Shown here in pieces: positions 9,136-20,119 of a DNA stretch of 64,000 nucleotides; position 1 is the first letter of the stretch, and each line of letters begins with the position of its first letter. The stretch is from Anaerobaca lacustris (GTDB taxonomy: Bacteria; Planctomycetota; Phycisphaerae; Sedimentisphaerales; Anaerobacaceae): the NCBI RefSeq assembly GCF_030012215.1, contig NZ_JASCXX010000004.1, forward strand, positions 1-64,000, in the 5' to 3' direction. Made by a program: the position numbers and the translations under genes. The notes below the pieces were generated by a model that made no database searches, was not told the origin of the DNA, and saw only the letters and a program-made list of their open reading frames with translations.

Positions 9136-9163
9136 TTGACAGGGGGCAGGCGTTTGCTAAAAT
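9136..9163 (+). promoter_or_regulatory. Sigma70-type promoter of rplM-rpsI
   Basis: Perfect -35 TTGACA at 9136-9141, 16-base spacer, -10 TAAAAT at 9158-9163. The 5' leader is about 35 bases. This is one of the best promoter matches in the window and fits a highly expressed ribosomal operon. Confidence 0.8.
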
Positions 9164-9203
9164 GCACGGTTTCTAATCCGGAAAAAGACTAGAGAGTCCG
9201 ACT

Positions 9204-9635
9204 ATGAAAAGCTTCATGGCCAAGAACAACGAGATCGAGCAGAAATGGCTGCTGGTGGACGCCGAGGACGCGATTCTCGGGCGGATGGCCGCCAAGATCG
9301 CGCCGATTCTGATGGGCAAGACCAAGCCGACCTATACGCCCCACGTGGATGTGGGCGACTATATCGTGGTCGTCAACGCCGAGAAGGTGCGGGTCACCGG
9401 CAAGAAGGCCGAGCAGAAGGAATACGACTGGTACACCCACCATCCCGGCGGGCACAAGTACGCCAGCTTCGCGGAGATGATGCGCAAGAAGCCGGAGCGT
9501 GTGATCGAGCTGGCGGTCCGAAGGATGCTGCCGAAGAACAAGCTGGGCCGCAAGATGCTCAAGAAGATGAAAGTCTATCGTGGCCCGGACCACGAGCACC
9601 AAGCCCAGCAACCCGAGCCGATCGAACTGTCCTAA
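9204..9635 (+). CDS. rplM: Large-subunit ribosomal protein L13 (uL13)
   Basis: 143 residues, the usual family length. L13 signatures include KWLLVDAEDAILGRMAA, HVDVGDYIVVVNAEKV and TGKKAEQKEYDWYTHHPGG, then the basic RRMLPKNKLGRKMLKKMKVY segment and GPDHEHQAQQP. The start MKSFMAK at 9204 is typical of L13. It forms the standard rplM-rpsI operon, with the rpsI start 16 bases downstream of its stop, driven by the strong promoter just upstream. Confidence 0.97.
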   Translation: MKSFMAKNNEIEQKWLLVDAEDAILGRMAAKIAPILMGKTKPTYTPHVDVGDYIVVVNAEKVRVTGKKAEQKEYDWYTHHPGGHKYASFAEMMRKKPERVIELAVRRMLPKNKLGRKMLKKMKVYRGPDHEHQAQQPEPIELS

Positions 9636-9650
9636 GCGGAACCTTGAACC

Positions 9651-10142
9651 ATGACCGAAAATCACGCTGAGAACCTGAACATCGAAGTCCACACCGAAGC
9701 CAAGAAGGCCGAACCGAAGGTCGTCATGGGATCGGGCAACAAAAGCAATGAGAAGTACGGCTACTGGTGGGGCACCGGCCGCCGGAAGACCGCCATCGCC
9801 CGGGTCCGAATCCGGCCGGGCAGCGGCAAGCTTATCGTCAACAAGAAGGAATTGAACGATTTCTTCGCCCGGGAGCAGGACCGCAAGGCGGTGGTCGCGC
9901 CGCTCAAGAGCGTCCATGCCGAGAAGGCCTTCGATGTGTTCGTCAACGTCAAGGGCGGGGGCACGACCGGCCAGGCCGGAGCGGCCCTGCTAGGCGTAGC
10001 CAGGGCCCTGAGGAGCTACGACGAGAATTACATTCAGGCCCTGCGTGACGGCGGGCACCTGACGCGCGACCCGCGAATGGTCGAGAGGAAAAAGCCCGGC
10101 CAATCGGGCGCACGGCGGAGGTTCCAGTTCTCCAAGCGTTAG
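9651..10142 (+). CDS. rpsI: Small-subunit ribosomal protein S9 (uS9)
   Basis: 163 residues, longer than the usual roughly 130. The S9 core begins at YWWGTGRRKTAIARVRI (about residue 42) and ends in the diagnostic basic tail GARRRFQFSKR that reaches the P-site tRNA. The first 40 residues (TENHAENLNIEVHTEAKK...) form an extra, mostly charged N-terminal extension. It is second in the rplM-rpsI operon, followed by a clear rho-independent terminator. Confidence 0.96.
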   Translation: MTENHAENLNIEVHTEAKKAEPKVVMGSGNKSNEKYGYWWGTGRRKTAIARVRIRPGSGKLIVNKKELNDFFAREQDRKAVVAPLKSVHAEKAFDVFVNVKGGGTTGQAGAALLGVARALRSYDENYIQALRDGGHLTRDPRMVERKKPGQSGARRRFQFSKR

Positions 10143-10170
10143 AAGAAACCTTCGATTCATCGCTACCAAC

Positions 10171-10203
10171 AGCCGCCGAGAGACGATCTTGGCGGCTTTT
10201 TTT
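10171..10203 (+). terminator. Rho-independent terminator of rplM-rpsI
   Basis: GCCGCC...GGCGGC hairpin (10172-10196), extended by an AGA/TCT pairing inside, followed by seven T residues (10197-10203). Confidence 0.9.
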
Positions 10204-10286
10204 GTGGGGCGAGCGACGTCGCTCGCCGGTTGAGAGTCATCGGGATCTGAGTCGTGCGCGGACGCACGACATGCAGGAGAGCAACC

Positions 10287-11294
10287 ATGATTCGAGTCGC
10301 CATCATCGGCGCCAGCGGGTACACCGGCGCCGAGAGCATCCGCATCCTGTTTCGGCACAGCCAGGCCGAACTGACCTATCTGACCGCCCTGCCGGAAGAG
10401 TGCGGGCCTGTGGAAGAGGTATTTCCGGAGTTTCGTGGCCGCTGCGGGCTGGCCATCGAGCCGCTGGACCTCGACAAGCTGTCGCGGTTGGCGGACGTGG
10501 CACTGTGCTGCCTGCCGCACAAGGTCTCGATGGGGTTCGTGCCCAAGCTGCTCGACGCCGGCGTCAAGGTGATCGACTTCAGCGCCGACTATCGCATCAA
10601 GGACGTGGGCGTCTACGAGAAGTACTACCAGAAGCACACCGATATAGGCAACCTGGCCAAAGCGGTTTACGGTCTGCCCGAACTGTTCCGCGAGCAGATC
10701 AAGGGCACCAATCTGATCGCCAATCCCGGCTGCTTCCCCACCGGCGCGGTCCTGGCGATGGCCCCCCTGCTCAAGGAAGGGCTCATCGAGACCGACTCGG
10801 TAATCGTCAGCTCGGTGACGGGCGCCTCGGGGGCGGGCAAGAACCCTTCGAGCAAGTTCCACTTTCCCAACATGAACGAGAACCTGTTTCCGTATGGGAT
10901 CGGGGTGCATCGCCACATGCCGGAGATGGAACAGATCGCAGGCGAGGTGGCCGGGACCGGGGTGCAGATCCTCTTTCAGCCGCATGTGGGACCGTTCGAT
11001 CGCGGCATCCTGTCGAGCGTATACTGCCGACCGGCCAAAGGCCTCACGAATGAGCAGTTGCAGCCGCTCTATAACGAGTTCTACAAGGCCGAGCCGTTCG
11101 TCCGCGTCTGCAAGACCGCTCCGGCCGTCAAAGACGTCGCCGGCACGAACTATTGCCACGTCTTCCCGGCCCTGGTCAAGGGGCAGCTCGCGCTGTTCTC
11201 AGCGATCGACAACCTCGTCAAGGGCGCTTCGGGCCAGGCGATCCAGAACATGAACATCCTGTTCGGCGTCGACGAGATCATGGGACTCAAGTAG
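10287..11294 (+). CDS. argC: N-acetyl-gamma-glutamyl-phosphate reductase
   Basis: Third step of arginine/ornithine synthesis: NADPH-dependent reduction of N-acetylglutamyl-5-phosphate. ATG 10287 is chosen because the Rossmann motif MIRVAIIGASGYTGAE starts there and AGGAG lies 8 bases upstream. An in-frame start at 10254 adds only unrelated residues. The protein has 335 residues. The active-site cysteine is C149 in IANPGCFPTGA. Other family blocks are VIDFSADYRIKD and PHVGPFDRGILSS. It is co-directional with the nitrilase-family gene and argJ, making an arginine-biosynthesis neighbourhood. Confidence 0.96.
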   Translation: MIRVAIIGASGYTGAESIRILFRHSQAELTYLTALPEECGPVEEVFPEFRGRCGLAIEPLDLDKLSRLADVALCCLPHKVSMGFVPKLLDAGVKVIDFSADYRIKDVGVYEKYYQKHTDIGNLAKAVYGLPELFREQIKGTNLIANPGCFPTGAVLAMAPLLKEGLIETDSVIVSSVTGASGAGKNPSSKFHFPNMNENLFPYGIGVHRHMPEMEQIAGEVAGTGVQILFQPHVGPFDRGILSSVYCRPAKGLTNEQLQPLYNEFYKAEPFVRVCKTAPAVKDVAGTNYCHVFPALVKGQLALFSAIDNLVKGASGQAIQNMNILFGVDEIMGLK

Positions 11295-11306
11295 AGCAAG
11301 AGGCAG

Positions 11307-12167
11307 ATGGCTGGAATGCGCACGGGGATACTGAAAATCGCGACCTGCCAGTTTGCGGTCGGCCCGTCGATCGAACGGAACGCCGAGGCGATCAGCGGCT
11401 TTCTTCATCAGGCCAAAGACGCAGGCGCCGAGATCGCCCATTTCTCCGAGTGCGCGCTGAGCGGCTATGCGGGTACGGACTTCGCGAGCCTGGACGACTA
11501 CGACTGGCCCCTGCTGCGGTCCGAGACGCAGAAGATCGCCGCTCTGGCGGGGCGGCTGGGGCTCTGGGTCGTGCTCGGCAGCACGCATCCGCTGACCGAG
11601 CCGAACAAGCCGCACAACTGCCTGTACCTGATCGACGCGAAGGGCAACATCGCCGACCGCTACGACAAGCGCTTCGGCACGCCGGGCGATCTGGACCATT
11701 ACGCGCCGGGCGACCGGTTCGTCACCTTCACGCTCAACGGTGTCAAATGCGCGCTGCTGATCTGCTTCGACCTGCGTTTTCCCGAGCTCTATCGCGAGCT
11801 GTACAAACAGGGCACCCAGTGCATCTTTCAGTCGTTCTACAACGCCCGCCAGGACGGCCCGAGCGTGCACACGCACATCATGCGCCAGACGATGCAGTGC
11901 CACGCGGCGACGAACTTCTGCTGGGTGAGCCTGGCCAACTCCAGCGCCTATTGCAGCCCTTATCCATCGTGCTTCATTGAGCCGGACGGGGTGATCGCCG
12001 GACAACTGACCGACAACGAGCCGGGAATGCTCATCAGCACCGTAGACATGGCGAGGGAATTCTACGACCCGATGAAGGACTTCCGCGACCTGGCCGTCGC
12101 CGGCCGCCTGACCAACGGCCCCGGCCCCCTCGACGACCCCCGTTCCACGAACACGCGAGAACTCTGA
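11307..12167 (+). CDS. Carbon-nitrogen hydrolase (nitrilase superfamily)
   Basis: 286 residues with the Glu-Lys-Cys triad visible: Glu in HFSECALSGY (about 48), Lys in DRYDKRFGTPGD (about 116), and Cys in LLICFDLRFPELYREL (about 150). The family hydrolyses amides or nitriles, or condenses carbamoyl groups. The gene starts 12 bases after argC and precedes argJ, so it may act on an acylated intermediate of arginine metabolism, or on a carbamoyl/guanidino compound. Substrate assignment is not possible from the sequence. There is no signal peptide, so it is cytoplasmic. Confidence 0.88.
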   Translation: MAGMRTGILKIATCQFAVGPSIERNAEAISGFLHQAKDAGAEIAHFSECALSGYAGTDFASLDDYDWPLLRSETQKIAALAGRLGLWVVLGSTHPLTEPNKPHNCLYLIDAKGNIADRYDKRFGTPGDLDHYAPGDRFVTFTLNGVKCALLICFDLRFPELYRELYKQGTQCIFQSFYNARQDGPSVHTHIMRQTMQCHAATNFCWVSLANSSAYCSPYPSCFIEPDGVIAGQLTDNEPGMLISTVDMAREFYDPMKDFRDLAVAGRLTNGPGPLDDPRSTNTREL

Positions 12168-12196
12168 AGCCGCGCGGACTCGCTGCGCAAAAACGC

Positions 12197-12421
12197 TTGC
12201 TCGAAAATGGTGCTTGGGACTATCATCAAGGTATGAGAGAAGCAGATTCGAGAATAGGGGACTTTGTCCAGAAGGTCCGTGCCAGGTACAAGACCAAGAA
12301 GAAGGCAATTGAAGAAGGCCTCAGACTGCTCATCCAACTTAGCCGTCAAGAAAAGACCAGGGCGTTCCGCGGGAAGCTGTTATGGACAGGCAATCTCGCC
12401 GAGGTGAGAACTGGCAAATGA
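12197..12421 (+). CDS. VapB-like antitoxin, solitary and N-terminally divergent
   Basis: 74 codons. The second half carries the VapB-family pattern: KTKKKAIEEGLRLLIQLSRQ (the helix after the ribbon) and GKLLWTGNLAEVR, matching the conserved C-terminal G-x-x-x-W-x-G-x-L-x-x-x-R toxin-binding tail of type II antitoxins. The N-terminal DNA-binding strand expected before KTKK is not recognisable, so the start could also be ATG 12233 (MREADSR), or the 5' part could be degraded. No VapC PIN-domain toxin follows, because argJ begins 68 bases later. It is best read as an orphan or decaying antitoxin inserted between arginine genes. Confidence 0.55.
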   Translation: MLENGAWDYHQGMREADSRIGDFVQKVRARYKTKKKAIEEGLRLLIQLSRQEKTRAFRGKLLWTGNLAEVRTGK

Positions 12422-12489
12422 CTGTCGCAGGTCGCTCTGCATGGACAGCAGGCAGCGCGAAGGCAGAAGCAACGGAGACAGAATAGAAT

Positions 12490-13692
12490 ATGACGAACGA
12501 GAGCATTACGGCGGCGAAGGGGTTTTGGGCGGCGGGGTTGGCTTGCGGGATCAAGGTCTCGGGCAAGCCGGATGTCGCGCTGCTGGTCTGTCCCACCGGG
12601 GCGACGGCGGCGGCGGTGTTCACGACGAACAAGATCGTCTCGGCGGCCGTGGAGGTTGCGCGGGAGCACGCCAAGAGTTCGAAGGTCTACGCGGTCGCCG
12701 TCAATTCGGGCTGCGCCAACGCCTGCACGGGCAAGAAAGGCCTGGCCAACGCCCGCAGGATGTGCGCGGTTGCCGCCAAGGCCCTCAAGGTCGCGCCCGA
12801 GCAGGTCCTCGTCGCCTCGACGGGCATCATCGGAGAGCAGTTGCCCATCGAGAAGGCGACGGCGGGAATCGCGAAAGCCGCCGGGCAGTTGTCCGACTCG
12901 GCCGAGGCCGGAGCGGCCTTCACCCAGGCGATCATGACGACCGACACCCGACCCAAGTGCGCCGTTCGCCGGCTCGACATATCGGGACAGACCGTCACCA
13001 TCGCGGGCACCGTCAAGGGGGCCGGGATGATCGGGCCCAATATGGCGACCACCCTGTTGTTCCTCACCACCGACGTCGCCGTCAGCAAGCCGCTGCTTGC
13101 CGCCGCCCTGAAGAGCGCCATCGGCGATTCGCTCAACAAGCTCACCGTCGACGGCCACCAGAGCACCAACGACACAGCGATCCTGCTGGCCTCAGGCCTG
13201 GCGGGCAGCCGCCCCATCACGTCGCGGTGTCCCCGATTCCGCAAGTTCGCCAAGGCCCTGGCCGATCTGTGCACCGACCTGGTCCGGCAGATGGCGCTCG
13301 ACGCCGAGGGGGCCACACGGATGTTCAAGGTCGTCGTCAGGGGGGCCGCCACGACGGCCGACGCCGCCCGAGCCGCGCGGGCCGTGGCCGACTATCCGCT
13401 CATCAAGTGCGCCGTCCACGGCGGCGACCCGAACTGGGGCCGGATCATCTGCGCCGTCGGCTCCTGCGGCGTCCGGCTCGACCGAGCGAAGCTCTCGTGC
13501 AAGCTGGACGACCTGTACGTCTTCAAGAACGGCGCCCCGGCCCGATTCGACGCGCAAAAGGCCTCCGAGATCGTCTCGCAGGTCGAGCACACCATCACGA
13601 TCGACCTGGGCACAGGCAGCAAGACCGACTTCTGCTACGGCTGTGACCTCAGCGCCGAGTACGTCAGCATCAACGCCGACTACCATACGTAA
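12490..13692 (+). CDS. argJ: Bifunctional ornithine acetyltransferase / N-acetylglutamate synthase
   Basis: 400 residues. It transfers acetyl from N-acetylornithine to glutamate in the cyclic arginine pathway. The self-cleavage site is visible as KGAGMIGPNMATTLLF. By family precedent the precursor is cut between Ala186 and Thr187, Thr becoming the nucleophile of the beta chain. Other conserved blocks are NSGCANACTG, ASTGIIGEQLP, DGHQSTNDT and GGDPNWGRI. The C-terminus has the usual cluster of chain-end residues. With argC upstream it indicates acetyl recycling rather than an ArgA/ArgE linear route. Confidence 0.96.
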   Translation: MTNESITAAKGFWAAGLACGIKVSGKPDVALLVCPTGATAAAVFTTNKIVSAAVEVAREHAKSSKVYAVAVNSGCANACTGKKGLANARRMCAVAAKALKVAPEQVLVASTGIIGEQLPIEKATAGIAKAAGQLSDSAEAGAAFTQAIMTTDTRPKCAVRRLDISGQTVTIAGTVKGAGMIGPNMATTLLFLTTDVAVSKPLLAAALKSAIGDSLNKLTVDGHQSTNDTAILLASGLAGSRPITSRCPRFRKFAKALADLCTDLVRQMALDAEGATRMFKVVVRGAATTADAARAARAVADYPLIKCAVHGGDPNWGRIICAVGSCGVRLDRAKLSCKLDDLYVFKNGAPARFDAQKASEIVSQVEHTITIDLGTGSKTDFCYGCDLSAEYVSINADYHT

Positions 13693-13917
13693 GATGTAAA
13701 ACGGCGCAAGCGCGGCGGCCCCTGCCGTCGTACGTTGGGACAAAGGCGATGCCATCGGGGGCCAATCTGCGGTCGCCGGCCGCCGAAACGTGTGATTTCT
13801 ACGCCCAACGCGCGAAAAATGGTTGAAATGCGGCTTCCTTTCTGTACACTGCACGGAATTTTAGGCTGGTCGTGTGCGCACAGAGAGCAACCCATTAAAC
13901 CGAAAGGAGCAGCAACC

Positions 13918-16392
<2,475 letters not shown>

Positions 16393-16473
16393 TACCCGGC
16401 CGGCGCGGCAAGGCGGAATGGCTCCCGAACGGGACCACGCCGTTGACGCGACCGAGCGTTTGAAGTAAGCTCG

Positions 16474-16507
16474 AAGGGTGGCCAATTCCGGCCACCCTTT
16501 TTCTTTT
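16474..16507 (+). terminator. Rho-independent terminator of hppA
   Basis: A perfect 10-bp stem AAGGGTGGCC/GGCCACCCTT with a 6-base loop, followed by a T-rich run (TTTTTCTTTT). The in-frame ATG at 16478 of the next frame lies inside the 5' arm, which argues against it as the rsfS start. Confidence 0.9.
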
Positions 16508-16525
16508 GTAACTGGGAGTCGAGGA

Positions 16526-16882
16526 TTGAAAGAGCTACACAACAGCGATGCCAAAGACTTTGCGCTGGCGGCCGCCCGGCTGGCCGAGGCCAACCATTGC
16601 CGCGACATCATGGTCCTAGACCTTCGGGGCATCTCCCCCGCCACCGACTACTTCGTGATCGCCACGGGGACGAGCGACCGGCAGATGCGCACCGTAGCCG
16701 ACGAGGTCTCCGAGGCCGGGCGAGGCTCGGGCTTTCCGCGCTTCGGCCGGGCCGGATACGACCAGGGTCGCTGGATCCTGCTGGACTTCGTTAGCGTCGT
16801 GGTCCATCTGTTCGACAGCGAATACCGAGAGTACTACGACCTGGATCTGCTCTGGGGCGACGCGAAGAGAATTGATTACTGA
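16526..16882 (+). CDS. rsfS: Ribosomal silencing factor RsfS
   Basis: Binds ribosomal protein L14 and blocks subunit joining when nutrients are short. The start is set to TTG 16526: GGGAG lies at 16514-16518, the family alignment begins there (LKELHNSDAKDFALAAARLA), and the upstream ATG 16478 is inside the hppA terminator hairpin. The 118 residues match the family. Motifs are IMVLDLRGISPATDYFVIATGTSDRQ, RWILLDFVSVVVHLFDSEYREYYDLDLLWGDA. The argS start is 20 bases downstream, in the same direction. Confidence 0.93.
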   Translation: MKELHNSDAKDFALAAARLAEANHCRDIMVLDLRGISPATDYFVIATGTSDRQMRTVADEVSEAGRGSGFPRFGRAGYDQGRWILLDFVSVVVHLFDSEYREYYDLDLLWGDAKRIDY

Positions 16883-16910
16883 TTATTGGTGATTGACGAT
16901 TGATGATGAC
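16870..16910 (+). repeat. Heptamer-type repeat spanning the argS start
   Basis: ATTGATTAC TGATTAT TGG TGATTGA CGATTGA TGATGAC: heptads of the TGATTAC type run from the end of rsfS through the first argS codons. It shares 12 bases with the element at 7471-7482. Confidence 0.5.
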
Positions 16911-18903
16911 GGTTCTTGACGTCCTGGAAGAGAGAATCGGCGCGGCGATGGCGGCCGTGGTCGGAACCAACGAATGTGCCGCGATTGTCCGCCCTGCCAC
17001 GGATGCGCGGTTCGGAGACTATCAGGCCAACGGCGTCATGGCGCTGGCCAAACAGATCAAGACCAATCCGCGAAGGCTGGCCGAGCAGGTGGTCGAGCGG
17101 CTCGACGTCGCCGACCTCTGCGAGCCGCCCGAGATCGCCGGGCCGGGCTTCATCAACTTGCGTCTCAAGCCCGACTACGTCGCCGGCCAACTGCTTCGCA
17201 TCAACACCGACGACTCCGAACGTCTCGGCATCGACCCGACCGCCAAGGCGAAGAACACCGTCGTGGACTTCTCCAGCCCCAACATCGCCAAGGAGATGCA
17301 CGTCGGCCATCTGCGCAGCACGATCATCGGCGACGCCATCTGCCGCGCGCTCGAATTCCTCGGCCACCCCGTCATCCGCCAGAACCACATTGGCGACTGG
17401 GGCACACAGTTCGGAAGGGTCATTCTCGGCCTATGGCACATGTGCATGGCCGAGAAGCACGGCGAACCGCTTTACTACCGAACGGAACTCGACGAATTGA
17501 GGCGGATCGCAGGATCAGACCAAGACCTCAGAACGCTCTGCACGCGAATACGCGACCGCCACGAAGACGACTGGAGCAACGATCGCGAGGGCGAGCAGCA
17601 TTTCGCACCGTTCCTGGAAGGACTGAATGATCGTGACGTCGAAGGACTGTGGGAACAGTTCCTGTGCGTTTATCAGTACGTCAACGCCCTGGAAGACGCT
17701 CTTGCGGGAATGGGCCTGACCGTCCGCACGATCAATCGCGGCCGAGAAGAGACCATCCCCTATGAATCCCTGTCGAGGCGGATCACGGTCATGCTGCAGC
17801 GCCAAGACCGTCAGGAGTTTGACGCCTGGCAGTTCATCCGAAGACTCACCCTGGAACACTGCGGCGGCATCTACAGGAAGCTGGGCGTCCAACTGACGGA
17901 CGCCGACGTCCGTGGTGAGAGCTTCTATAACGACAAGCTGCCGACGGTGGTCGGCGATCTGCAAGCATCGGGCCTGGCAGTCGAGTCGGACGGCGCAACG
18001 TGTGTCTTTCCGGAGGGGTTCAAGACCAAGGAGGGTCAGCCGCTGCCGTTTATTATCCGCAAGTCGGACGGAGCATTTCTCTACGCGACAACGGACCTGG
18101 CGGCGCTGCGATACCGTGTCAACGAACTGCAGGCCGACCGGATTGTTTATGTGACTGACGCCCGGCAGATTCAGCACTTCCAGATGCTTTTCGCGGTGGC
18201 CGACATGGCCGGGTGGGACCGGCGGGACGGCGAGAAGGTCGAGCTGGCCCATGTAACGTTCGGCAGCGTTCTGGGCGAGGACGCCCGGCCGCTCAAGACG
18301 CGCTCCGGCGAGAACATCAAACTCAAGGACCTGCTCGACGAGGCCGTCGAGCGGGCGAAATCGGTCGTCGAGGAGAAGAACCCCGACCTGCCGCCCGAGC
18401 GGAAAGCCGAGATCGCCAAAGCCGTCGGGATCGGCGCGGTCAAGTACGCCGACTACTCGAACAATCGCACCAGCGACTACGTCTTCAGCTTCGACAAGAT
18501 GCTGGCGATGGACGGCAACACGGCGCCATACATGCAGTACGCCTACGCCCGGATCAAGTCCATCGAGCGAAAGGCCGAGAGCAAGGGCGTTCATATCGAG
18601 GACGAGCTGCACGGGATTGCGGCCCTCGATCTCAGCGAGCCGACGGAACTGGATTTGGGCAAGCACCTGGCCCGCTACGGCGAGGCCATCGAATCGGCCG
18701 CCGCCGATTACCGACCCAACTACCTGACCGCATATTTGTACGAGCTGGCACAGAAATTCAGTGCGTTTTACACGAATTGCCCCGTGCTCGACGCCCCGGT
18801 GGCGAAGCGGCCGACGCGACTGCTGTTGTGTGACCTGACGGCCCGGACGATCCGCCACGGGCTGAGCGAACTGCTCGGCATCGGCGTGGTCGACCAGATG
18901 TGA
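16903..18903 (+). CDS. argS: Arginyl-tRNA synthetase
   Basis: Charges tRNA-Arg. It is about 666 residues if ATG 16903 is used. ATG 16906 is equally possible, since neither has a strong ribosome site and both lie in the heptamer repeat. The N-terminal additional domain (Add-1) is followed by the class I HIGH-type motif HVGHLRSTIIGD and by NHIGDWGTQFG. The KMSKS position is occupied by KTRSG (ARPLKTRSGENIKL), as in many ArgRS. The C-terminal anticodon-binding domain includes DGNTAPYMQYAYARIKSI and YELAQKFSAFYTNCPVL. About 100 extra residues between GDWGTQFG and the second half of the catalytic fold form a large insertion, longer than in E. coli ArgRS. Confidence 0.96.
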   Translation: MMTVLDVLEERIGAAMAAVVGTNECAAIVRPATDARFGDYQANGVMALAKQIKTNPRRLAEQVVERLDVADLCEPPEIAGPGFINLRLKPDYVAGQLLRINTDDSERLGIDPTAKAKNTVVDFSSPNIAKEMHVGHLRSTIIGDAICRALEFLGHPVIRQNHIGDWGTQFGRVILGLWHMCMAEKHGEPLYYRTELDELRRIAGSDQDLRTLCTRIRDRHEDDWSNDREGEQHFAPFLEGLNDRDVEGLWEQFLCVYQYVNALEDALAGMGLTVRTINRGREETIPYESLSRRITVMLQRQDRQEFDAWQFIRRLTLEHCGGIYRKLGVQLTDADVRGESFYNDKLPTVVGDLQASGLAVESDGATCVFPEGFKTKEGQPLPFIIRKSDGAFLYATTDLAALRYRVNELQADRIVYVTDARQIQHFQMLFAVADMAGWDRRDGEKVELAHVTFGSVLGEDARPLKTRSGENIKLKDLLDEAVERAKSVVEEKNPDLPPERKAEIAKAVGIGAVKYADYSNNRTSDYVFSFDKMLAMDGNTAPYMQYAYARIKSIERKAESKGVHIEDELHGIAALDLSEPTELDLGKHLARYGEAIESAAADYRPNYLTAYLYELAQKFSAFYTNCPVLDAPVAKRPTRLLLCDLTARTIRHGLSELLGIGVVDQM

Positions 18904-18913
18904 GGAAAACGCC

Positions 18914-19324
18914 ATGAAGGTGGTTCAAGAGGAATTCCGCATAGGCACGCGCAGCCGCAACGAGATGATCGATATCACCGCACATGTCGAATCCATCGTC
19001 CGCAATTCCGGGATCGGCAATGGCCAGGCGATCGTCTTCTGCCCGCACACGACGGCCGCGATCACGATCAACGAGAACGCCGACCCGTCCGTCCCTCACG
19101 ATATCCTCCTGACACTCAACGAACTGCTGCCCCACCACCGGGCCGGCTATCGCCACAGCGAGGGCAATTCCGACGCCCACTGCAAGTGTTCGCTCGTCGG
19201 GGCCAGCGAGCAGGTGCTCCTCCGAGACGGACGGCTGACGCTGGGGACCTGGCAGGGCATCTTCTTCTGTGAGTTCGACGGTCCGCGAAACCGGAAGGTG
19301 ATCGTGCAGGTCAGTGGGCAGTGA
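18914..19324 (+). CDS. yjbQ: YjbQ/UPF0047 family protein
   Basis: 136 residues. The family signature is IVFCPHTTAAITINENADPSVPHDI, with HRAGYRHSEGNSDAHCKCSLVGASEQVLL and GTWQGIFFCEFDGPRNRKV. The conserved His and Glu/Asp residues form the presumed active site. The family is annotated as a weak, secondary thiamine-phosphate synthase, and its physiological role is unsettled. It begins 10 bases after argS with GAGGAAAA as ribosome site, so it is probably the last gene of that transcription unit. Confidence 0.9.
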   Translation: MKVVQEEFRIGTRSRNEMIDITAHVESIVRNSGIGNGQAIVFCPHTTAAITINENADPSVPHDILLTLNELLPHHRAGYRHSEGNSDAHCKCSLVGASEQVLLRDGRLTLGTWQGIFFCEFDGPRNRKVIVQVSGQ

Positions 19325-19400
19325 ACCCGACCGATCCGTCTGAAGTGCGAGACAGGACGATCCGCCGTCCGCGTCCCCTCAAAATGCGCGCAGAAAAATG

Positions 19401-19452
19401 GCGAGGTGGTGGTTCCGGCTGGGGGGGAGACCGGTGGACCACGCTGCCTCGC
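19401..19452. other. Strong stem-loop of unknown role
   Basis: GCGAGG/CCTCGC closes the stem, continued by GTGGTTCC/GGACCAC and an inner CCGG/CCGG pairing. There is no T tract, so it is not a plain rho-independent terminator. Confidence 0.4.
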
Positions 19453-20022
19453 CGAGGTTTATTAGCTGTCGTACACAGCTCAATTCGGTAAAATCAAAGA
19501 GCAAGTGTAATGTTTCCGACCGACCTGTCAAACACCTTCCCCGAAAACCAAGCACATACCAGGGTGATTCAGCCACCCCATTTCACTCCATTGAATACGC
19601 CAATTATACCTCGTTTAACACCCCACTGCAAGACAAAAAAACGCGATTTTCGCATTTTCCTGCACGGACGCCGGGATTCACCGAGTCCGGTAAGTCCTGC
19701 TCCGACAAGTCTTTGTGAAATCCGCCCGCATTGGCCCTCGCCCGACGGCCTCCAATCGGACACTGACGACGGCCTTTCTTGACGCAAGCGGCGTGCGACG
19801 ACGCCGTCCGGCAAGCCGGCCGAGTTCGCGCGCCGGCGCTGCAAGAAACAGTCGATCGCCCCACCGCCAAATACAATACCAACCGAATCCAATATAGCTT
19901 TAATTAGTCGCTGGCGCCGCCGAAATCGACACGACGAAGGGCCACCCGGCGCGCCATGCGAGCCACGCCCGGTTTGGCGTCGGCTGGGCCGGAGATCCGC
20001 CCGATTTTTCGGCTTAGTTGCT

Positions 20023-20050
20023 TGTGGACGACGGCAAAACCCCCTACACT
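20023..20050 (+). promoter_or_regulatory. Candidate promoter of the YggS gene
   Basis: -35 TTGTGG (20023-20028), 16-base spacer, -10 TACACT (20045-20050), about 70 bases before the start. Confidence 0.45.
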
Positions 20051-20119
20051 GACCCGCTTGATGAGCGCTGTGTTCTCAACGAACAGGATGGTTCCTCCTT
20101 GCATTGATGATTTCTACAG

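Larger units (their letters stand above)
19325..20119. other. 795-base gene-free interval
   Basis: No ORF with family-like composition on either strand. It contains the strong stem at 19401-19452, an AT-richer section (about 19480-19640) and a candidate promoter for the YggS gene near the right end. The left part could host a small RNA. I recognise no Rfam-like family (no SRP, tmRNA, RNase P or 6S signatures). Confidence 0.5.

Noticed and set aside
13735-13917. 61-residue N-terminal extension of the pyrophosphatase
   Set aside because: No SD at ATG 13735; GTG 13918 has AAAGGAG and the expected N-terminus.
19904-20104. 66-codon minus ORF next to the YggS gene
   Set aside because: No domain or consistent ribosome site; overlaps the predicted YggS promoter.
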